A stretch of DNA of 64,000 nucleotides from Chitinophaga rupis (GTDB taxonomy: Bacteria; Bacteroidota; Bacteroidia; Chitinophagales; Chitinophagaceae), in assembly GCF_900109685.1 (NCBI RefSeq), contig NZ_FOBB01000003.1:1-64000 (forward strand), in the 5' to 3' direction. Numbering within the stretch: position 1 is the first letter of the stretch; every line of letters starts with the position of its first letter. The notes beneath the pieces were generated by a model. That model did no database searches. It was not told the DNA's origin and was given only the letters and a program-made list of their open reading frames with translations. This document shows, in pieces, positions 32,253-40,900 of this stretch. Position numbers and translations under genes: made by a program.

Positions 32253-34664
32253 TTATTGTTGCTCAGCTTTTGACTTCAGCTGCTGCTTCATTTCGTTCAC
32301 TTCTTTCTGTAAGGCTTTGTTCTGTTCCATTAGTTCCTGTACGGCTTTTACCAGCAGAGCCACGGTGCTGGCCTGGTCTACCCCGTTGCGTTTGGGGGTG
32401 GCCATTTCATCCGGTACTTCATCTGCAATGAAACCGATGTTGGTTTTAGCTTCAGGATCGGCTTTGAACTTAAACGTACGCACCTGTACTTTTTCAAATA
32501 CGGCTAATGCAGATCTGTCAAAGGGCTGAATATCCTTTTTCAGGCTTCTTAAAGATGACTGGAAAAAAGAGGTTGCCTGTACCTGGCCGGCTAATGTTAA
32601 ATTACCAGTTCCATCCAAGCGGGCAATCTGGGTGGTACCGCCATACCATTTGAAGCCGTTGGCTGTTGTATTTTGCGGCACACTGCTCCATATATGGGAA
32701 TTTTCTATACCTATGTCCCATCCCCCAACTGTAGACGACAGTGCTGAATTCCACAGGGAGATCTTAGCGCCTATACTGCGGGTTGTAAAGGTAGGAGCGC
32801 CTGAACCAACTGCATTTATGCTTAGCAGGTTGGAGGTTGTATTGTTTAACAACAACTGACCACCGTTATAATCCATAGAGGTACCCTGCACATTCAGGTT
32901 ACCGGTGGTACCATTCAACGGCACCAGCCTTACCCCACCGGCATCAGAAGTAAGATACATATCGCTGTTGCCGGTACTGGCATCACCTACATATCCTTTA
33001 CGGGTAACACCGTCGCTTTCTGTAAATCTCATGTAAGAGGAAGTAGCAGCACCGGTGCCATCTCCCCTAATAAGGGAAGTATTTGCGAAGTCTGCTATTC
33101 CCTGTATGCGTGCGGTACCCACTACATGCAATGTATTGGCAGGTGTGGTTGTGCCTATACCAACGTTACCTGCGGCAGTGATCCGCATTCTTTCTGCCAG
33201 GGCAGCACTGCCTGACGGAACGGTAAAGAAGTTAATGTAGGCCGGGTGAGAGGTACCATCTGTCCAGGCGCCTTCGCTGCTGGATTCTATCTGTGCTCCG
33301 GTACGGAAAGTAGCGCCGCTTGTATTTGCACCCATTAAAATGCCTCCCAAGCGCTGGCCGGCAGCAGTTGGAACACCGCTATTATAAAAACGGGCAAAAC
33401 CACCTGATGTAGCACTTAATGTTCCGATGTTCTGCACGGCAAATCCGGAAGTATTTGCTGTCACAATATGCATCAGGTGTTGCGGACTGGTAGTACCTAT
33501 GCCCACGTTACCATTAGTCAGCAGCCTTATTTTAGGAGTGGGTGTAGTACCTGCGCTAAGGTTTAATGCAGCAGCATCTGCATACATCCGGCCATATTCT
33601 GTATTGTCAGCGGCTTTGAACACAACATCCCCGGGATCAGTGGTGGCGCTTTTCATAGTAAGGTCGGCGCTGCCATTCACTACTACAGTTCCGTTCACTT
33701 CCAGCTTAGCGCCGGGTGTAGCGGTGCCGATACCTACTTCACCGGTAGCATCAATCCGCATTCTTTCCGGCTGTGCGGTGCCACCGCCGCCGTTACCTGT
33801 TCTGAATAAAATTTCACCGGGTGTGGTTGCATTGGCACCTCCTAATAATACAATCTCCCCCCCTCTCGCACTGTTCACGGTTGTTGCACCACCAAAAAGG
33901 TTCAGTTGCCCTGCAGAATTATTCGTGTACACAACAGGTGTTTGAATGATGTTGGCCCTTCCTTCTCCATTGATCCAGAAGTTACCGGTTTGCGCTGCGG
34001 TTAGCTGATTCTGTATATAGTTACCTGCGCCTGCTTTGGTGGCGTAAGTAGTATCCGCGTAGTCTTTGAATAACAGCTCCCGCCAATTGCTCCAACCGGA
34101 TTGTGTATCATCCCTTGTTCTTACAAATACGCCGTTGGGACCACGCAGCTCGCCATCCCAGTTCACTGCCAGATCAAAAGCAGTGCTTTCATGCCGCACT
34201 ACCAGACCATCATAATAAAGTTTGCTTCCTGCTTTACCTGGCGCTGCCTGGTTAGAAAGCGGCGGCATATCCGGGTTATCATAAGCGTAATACCCTACTA
34301 CCTTTCTTAAAGGCCAGCTTGCCAATGGGAAAGTGGTAGTTGGCACTACTACAAAGTTCGTTGACAACAGATCATAACGGGTATCGCCAAACGAACCAAA
34401 GTTCAGATCTACCGTATCCTGGCCGGGTATGGCCAGCTGGCTGGCGCCAATCCTGCTCAGTTGCAGCTTTCGGAATTCTGTACGTCCTCTTCCCTTGTTA
34501 AACAAAAAGCCTAACGTATCCTGTGTGCGGTTCTCCAGGATCAATTCTGCGGTATCGCAGGTATTATAGATGCGTACACTATCTGCACGGATCTGGTATA
34601 CGTGCTGGGCAAAACAAAAATTGGCAATCAGCAATAATGCAACGGCACTCACCAGTGCTTTCAT
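32253..34664 (-). CDS. Secreted fibre-like protein with C-terminal S74 chaperone domain
   Basis: 803 residues. Signal peptide MKALVSAVALLLIANFCFAQ. The middle has at least three repeats of the form (E/N)VGIGTxxPxxxLxV (GEVGIGTATPGAKLEVNG, GNVGIGTTSPQHLMHI, GNVGIGTTTPANTLHV), a sign of beta-fibre segments. The last 100 residues are an intramolecular chaperone (peptidase S74) domain: SLRSLKKDIQPFD, VRTFKFKADP, NIGFIADEVPDEM, STVALLVKAVQELMEQNKAL, then a coiled coil. In phage tail spikes this domain trimerises the fibre and then cuts itself off at a conserved Ser; here the Ser/Lys/Asp of the cut site appear to be present. It is probably a trimeric surface fibre. It is encoded 46 bases after the putative immunity gene. 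Confidence 0.85.
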   Translation of the reverse strand: MKALVSAVALLLIANFCFAQHVYQIRADSVRIYNTCDTAELILENRTQDTLGFLFNKGRGRTEFRKLQLSRIGASQLAIPGQDTVDLNFGSFGDTRYDLLSTNFVVVPTTTFPLASWPLRKVVGYYAYDNPDMPPLSNQAAPGKAGSKLYYDGLVVRHESTAFDLAVNWDGELRGPNGVFVRTRDDTQSGWSNWRELLFKDYADTTYATKAGAGNYIQNQLTAAQTGNFWINGEGRANIIQTPVVYTNNSAGQLNLFGGATTVNSARGGEIVLLGGANATTPGEILFRTGNGGGGTAQPERMRIDATGEVGIGTATPGAKLEVNGTVVVNGSADLTMKSATTDPGDVVFKAADNTEYGRMYADAAALNLSAGTTPTPKIRLLTNGNVGIGTTSPQHLMHIVTANTSGFAVQNIGTLSATSGGFARFYNSGVPTAAGQRLGGILMGANTSGATFRTGAQIESSSEGAWTDGTSHPAYINFFTVPSGSAALAERMRITAAGNVGIGTTTPANTLHVVGTARIQGIADFANTSLIRGDGTGAATSSYMRFTESDGVTRKGYVGDASTGNSDMYLTSDAGGVRLVPLNGTTGNLNVQGTSMDYNGGQLLLNNTTSNLLSINAVGSGAPTFTTRSIGAKISLWNSALSSTVGGWDIGIENSHIWSSVPQNTTANGFKWYGGTTQIARLDGTGNLTLAGQVQATSFFQSSLRSLKKDIQPFDRSALAVFEKVQVRTFKFKADPEAKTNIGFIADEVPDEMATPKRNGVDQASTVALLVKAVQELMEQNKALQKEVNEMKQQLKSKAEQQ

Positions 34665-34710
34665 GGTATAGATATTTAGTATTAATTATTCTATTTAAGG
34701 CTTATAATAT

Positions 34711-34962
34711 TTATCCGAAATTCCAATATTCCAAAAAGCCCTTTCCTGTAAACTGAAATTGTATAACCAGGAGGCAAATTGTAATAATGAAGCTTACAAA
34801 AACCAGTATTATAACATGATAATACCGAACTCTCTTTTTCCTTATTTTGAATATAAGCAACATGAGTAGATACATTACTGAAAATACTATACTGGTCAAA
34901 GCCAAATAGACCAGGAAAATAGTCATTAAAGCACTTGTTGTTATACCGGTAAGGAGTGTCAT
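34711..34962 (-). CDS. Small two-helix membrane protein, candidate immunity protein
   Basis: 83 residues with two membrane helices (about 14-37, LVYLALTSIVFSVMYLLMLL, and about 48-70, HVIILVFVSFIITICLLVIQ) separated by a basic loop (KIRKKRVRYYH). No family recognised. The start codon follows the RHS stop by one base, so it is translated with the RHS protein. Small membrane proteins directly after an RHS C-terminal toxin are the usual position of immunity proteins. The gene is AT-rich (16 G+C in the 60 bases 34801-34860), as is the toxin end of the RHS gene. Immunity is inference from position. Confidence 0.6.
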   Translation of the reverse strand: MTLLTGITTSALMTIFLVYLALTSIVFSVMYLLMLLIFKIRKKRVRYYHVIILVFVSFIITICLLVIQFQFTGKGFLEYWNFG

Positions 34963-34963
34963 A

Positions 34964-37900
34964 TTATTTCTTTTTTACATTTAAAAAGTAGGTGGTTTTA
35001 GTTCCGCCTGATTTCTTTTCTTCTATGGAAAAGGTTTCATACTTCACACCTAGTTTATCAAAATATCCAGCTAATAACTTAATCTGATCTTCTGAAATTG
35101 ATTGAAAACTTCCATTCCCTGTTTTATAGTGAATAAAAGATTGCAATAGAAAAATATTATTATCCTTTGTCTTGCCAAACCGCTGCACATAAGCAAAAAT
35201 CATCTTATCCGGGTTATTAACCAATACTTCAGAATTATAAGCAAATCTTGGATCATTAAATACTGATTGTAAATCATCCACATAATTTGCATAAGCAACC
35301 CGACGGTCCGCAATATTATCAGCAATTTTACCATGTTCAGGTCCGCCTTGTGCATGTTCAAAAGTAATATCGCCCAGTGCAACACGTGCGCCGATACGTA
35401 CAAAATCATTGGGATTATTCCTGTTCTTCTTACCATACATTACACGCACTCCTCTCTCGTCTACATAACTGTGCGCCCAGGAATCGCCTAATGTGTGCAA
35501 ATAGTTCAGGTCTTTATCCTCTAAAATACTATTCTTGGCATTCCTGTTAACATACATTTGCAATCCGCCAGTTAAGCCATGCCATTTCCCCTGTAATTTT
35601 GGATCTGCCCATGTTCCCAAACCACCATCTTTTCCCCATGCAAGCCCTGATTTATGAGGATGGATGTGCATACTTAAATCCATGTGCACAAAGTGATCAA
35701 AGTATTCTGCTTTGATCGCTATTTCAAAAGCCCTCAGCTTCGTTAATCCCATTGCCACTCCCATTGCATACACGGTCCAAAAATGGCCATCTTCTTCCCA
35801 GTTCCCATCCCGGTCAACCACCCTCATCGGGTTATTGAAGGCGAACCGGTAAGGTGTCCAACCAGCAGCCTCTTTCTTAAACTTATCTGCACTTAAGAAC
35901 CTGCCGACGCGGGGATCATAAACCCTGGCTCCAAAATCCAAACTATTCCCTTCGCCCTTTACCTCATTATCATTCTCCTTCCCATTAAAACCATATCTAT
36001 AGTTCTCTATATTCCAGTTCCGTCCCGGCTGCAACATACCAAACGGATAATAATCCTGTGCAGAGGTCACTTTAGCCTCATAATGCTCAACAGTATTGCC
36101 ATCTACAGACATTGCTTTTTTACTATCTGCTACGGTAACCAGCACATTACCCAGATGGTTACTTAATTCAAACAACTTATTACCTCTTATGAAACTGACA
36201 TTCCTGCCTCTTTCAAAATTGCCTAAACCGGGGCCCTGTGGTATAGTGAGATCCAGTACATCAATAGCCCGGTTACTTATACCTATACGGCTGCTGCCAT
36301 ATAAGTGCACTTCCGTCTGGCTCAACAGGCCTCCATTTATATTATTATCCCCATTCACATAAACACTCATTACACTACCATTTCCATCACGTACGTACCA
36401 AGTTTCGATACCGTTCACTGTTTTGCAGATGCGGTTACCAGCAGCATCATAAGTGTAATTAATAGTAGTACCATTTTTCCTGGTGATATTCCGTATCTTA
36501 CCATAAACGTTCCATTCAATATTAGCGATATCAGCTGCGGAGTCAAACACCATGTTACCAATTGCATCATACCTATAGTTACCAGGCAGCTGACTATCAA
36601 TATCCGTATCATAATTTCCCGCCCCTACTGAATCATTGATAGCACTTAACCGGTTGGTACCAGGCTCGTAATGATAAGTAAGACTGTCCATTTCTCTGGG
36701 TTTGCCCGTCAATGCAGGGCTGCCATTACGTTTGTAGCGTAAGATGTTACCATTAGGATCATAGCTTATACGCTCACCAAAATCGGGTATTGCTACCGGC
36801 GTCCAGGTGTTGGCATCAACATTCATTGTATGTAAGGCATCCATACCAACCAGCCTATTTAAGGCATCATACTTATAGGTATATAAGAGCGGTTCCCCTG
36901 CTTTGGGTATGTTTATGCTTATGGCAGCAATGTTACCATTGTACACTGGTTTAAAAGAATTACCGGCGGCTGTGATATTTGCAAATGCATTCACCATTGC
37001 ATTAACCGGTTTATAATCATTATCCCCGAAGTAATGCAATGAGAATCCAAATACATCCTTTGCGGTTATATTACCGGCAGTACCGTCATGGCCCATATCA
37101 AATCCGGTTGTTAAGGCTGTACTGTTTATTCCTTTCAGCCACCCTTGCAGGGTATAGGCATAATCAAGTCCTTGCAGCTGCTGCTGGCCAATTACGGCCC
37201 TTGCCAGCGGAGCATGTTTATAGTACTGGTAAAAAGCATCATTTTCCCAGTATATACTATCATGGCTGGTTAATACGTTGGTGATGCGGTTCTCTGCATC
37301 ATAGCTAAAGCGATGATAAAATGCGTCTTTCAGACCGGGTTCATAGCTGACCATATTCACATTTCCGCTGATCAGGTCATAGTTGTACACCAACTTTTTC
37401 CAACGGTTATTTTTATTGCGCATGGTGCCCAGCTTAAAGTCCTGCAGCAATGTGTCCACATCTCCATGAATATTATAGCTGTAGAATGTACCTGCTGTAT
37501 AGCCATTCGTATCTAGCCTGGCTGCATTTTCATATACAGCCATCCATGCTATGCGGTTACGAAGGTTGGTGGCATCCAGTACTCCCTTCCCTTTAAATGC
37601 TTCATACGGCAGATCATATACTGTGCGGGTGATCTGTGTTTTGGTTCCGGCTACATTACTGATCCATTGCGACATATTGTTTGCGTTCCTGCTAATATTA
37701 TCAGACATAGGCACTCCACTGGTAACCTCACCTACTTCAGAAATACGGCCTATATCATCATATAAGGTATAGCTATATTTATTTGTAAGGGCCTGCTGCG
37801 CGCTTTGGGAAGCGGCTAACCTCCCCAGGCGATCATACCAGAACAAACTTTTACCGGCATCTAAAGTTTTTTGGCTTATTATCTGATTTAAGGTATTATA

Positions 37901-40900
37901 CCTATAACTGCTCACCATTGTATGCACAGGTATCTTCTGCTGCCCCGCAGCCCTCGCTGCTCTTACCTGCGCCAGCCAGCTGTCTGAACGGTCTTTTACC
38001 ACACCTGCAGGTGGTACTGTTTTAACCAGGTTACCTGCCTGATCGTAGTAATATAACGTATAGTGATACTCGCTGCTGTTATACGTTACCGCAAACTTTT
38101 CCAGTACACCAGCCTGCAGGGCAGTGCGTACATAATTTTGCTCAAAATCATTCCGGAGTGAATCGCGGAGCGCATTATATAATACGGTGCCTGCGCTTAC
38201 TGCAAAATAGGTACTGTCTGAACAGCTGCTGATATCATCCGGTTCTATTCCCGGGAATACAGCTGCTGCGTTACCACAAAGCAGCGGCCCGTCGGAAACG
38301 GTGTAACAGCTATCCAAACCCGGACAGCCTACAATACTGCGGGTGGGGATACAAACGGTTTCTCCGATCACTACCGTGCTGATACGGTCTGTACCCAGCA
38401 GGCTGTCTGTCTGCAGCTGCGGATAGAGATCGGTTACATTCACAGTACTTTGTACCGGCAATGTCACAGTGGTATCATTACACCCGGTTTTGCCATTTAT
38501 GTTTGCCAGCATCAGCATGGCTGACTGGCCATTATAAATACCGCTGCCTGCAAGAGTGCCATCCGGGTTAACGGAGATCCTGCCCAAACGTTCATTGGCC
38601 GCTATCCTTACATGGCTGGACCATTGTAAAGCATTCTCATTATTAAACTTATGCCAGTACACATCCTGCTGAGGACTGGATACAGACTGTGTTGCATAGG
38701 AACCTTCGTCTGCCGCAGGAATAGCGGTCCAGGTTTGCGGCACCAGGGTTCCGGGGCTATTCAGCCTCATGGGGCTTAAACCAGCATAATCAAAGTTCAG
38801 GTCCATTAACATGCCGGCGCCATTACTTTCTATTGCCACGCGGTTAGTGGTGCGCGTTGCTTTAAAGATGCTTGTTACAGCATTGTCTAAATGGTCCAGG
38901 TCAAACTGTCTTTTTTCTATCACATCACCTGTCTGGCTCACGATCTCAAATACCAGTGCATCATAAGTATCCTGCGTTTTAACGGATGTACCGGCTAAAA
39001 GCAGGGAAGTACTTACTTCATCACTATAAAAGTTTTTAACCTCAGTTAAAACGACCGGTTTTTTATCCCCGGTTATATTAAGCTGCTTCATCCAGCTCAT
39101 TTCACCTTCTTCTGACAGCACCCCTATTACCCAATCTGTATTATTGCCTGCCATGGTACGAAGGCCGGCAAAGCCATACCGGTGATCCTGCGTTTGAATA
39201 ACATCCGTGCCTTTACCGCCATGATCCGCAAAGTCTATCACCTTATTCCAGGTTACGGCGCCTGCTGCATCCAGCTTCACGATCATGATGGCTCCCCGGT
39301 CATAACAATAAGAGGAGGTGGTACCGATCCCAATGTAACCGCTATCTGCTGTGGGCACCAGGCGGGTAAACTCATCATCCTGCTCTGCACCATAGGTTTT
39401 AGCCCACACAACTTCGCCTGCACTATTTGTTTTAATTACATAAGCATCTTTGCCTCCTTTGCTGCATCCGGTAGTAGCGCCGGCCAGCACATAACCATTA
39501 TCAGTGGTACGGTGAATATCAGTGATAAAATCTGTTCCGCCGTTGGTATAGCTGCTTACCATTTGTTTTGACTGCTCTCCACCGGGCTTGCACACCACTA
39601 CGCCATTACCCGGCGCGGGCGCCTGGCCGCAATCATTCATAAAGCTGAGATACTCCCAGGCCTGTTTATTGAATCCTAAATGGTTGTTCATGTATTTGGC
39701 GAACAGGTCGTTCTTCATTTGCTGAACGGAGTCCACATCACCGGTTAACGGTTCTACACCCGGGTAAGTGCTGAGGAATGTATTATATAAACCGGTTACT
39801 TCTGCACAGCTGGCGCAGGCTGCACCAACATTACACTGTATTAAGGCAGGGATAGTTATGGGTTTAGGCAGCCAGGAACAGCTGGCAGTGCCGGTTGTAT
39901 TACATGCATCCAGCAGCACATCCAGGTCTGTTTGTGAAATATCCACGCCTCTTGTGCGGTGCAGGTAAGCTGATAAATTAGCATCCCCTGGCTTTTTTAT
40001 GGCCAGGTATTCACGTTGCAGATCTTTCAGCTTGTTACATTCACACTCGTCCGGTTTGGTGTAACTTTTCTTATCAACGAAAGCGGATTGCTTATCGTAA
40101 GGCTGGGGAATAGTGATTAGCTGTGTATTACAGGTAAGCGGGTCTGTAATATGATGCTGTTCATTGTATTCGGCCAATACCTGCTCAAAGCTCTTGTAAG
40201 CATAGGTGCTGCCCGGCTTTACTGTGCTGGATCCCTGCTGGTGATTAATATCCGCTCCCTGTTTACATATTTCCAACAGCTTGGGCACAATATCATTCTG
40301 TACAGATGCTGAGTCGTATTTACAGGGCGCCAGCTGCTGGATCCAGTATTTCACATAAGCGTTACAGTTATCAGCATACAACTGCGCTTCTGCAGCGGAG
40401 GCATTATTTTCCGCCTGCTGCTGGTTAGGATTAGGATTGGTTAGATCGCCCAAACCACCCTGTGCAAGGGCATCGGACCCGGTGTTAAACCGCGCTGTTT
40501 TTCCGGCTTGTGACAGTACTGCTGGGGTAGGGCTCTTTTTACCGGCGCAGGTGGCATTTGCCAGTGCTGCGTTAATAATATCTTTCTTGATGTTCAGGTA
40601 TAGCTGGCGGAAACTGCGCCAGGCCATATCACGGTCGCCATCGCATAAATTGATTTCATCAAATGCTTTTGCAGGGCTGTTATACTTAACCGGACATCCT
40701 GTTTCATTCTTACCACATTTTACAGAGGCTGTTGCCAGGCTCCATAATGAATAATTACCCTGGTAGTTATTTAACTTGCTATCCAGCGCCGCTTTTTGCG
40801 TTTGCGCCAGCGGATCTGTATTTCCCGGAGGGAAAGGTAGACCAGCGATGTTCGTTGGGTTCAGATACCCACCTGCCTTTGCCTGTGCATAATTATCTAT

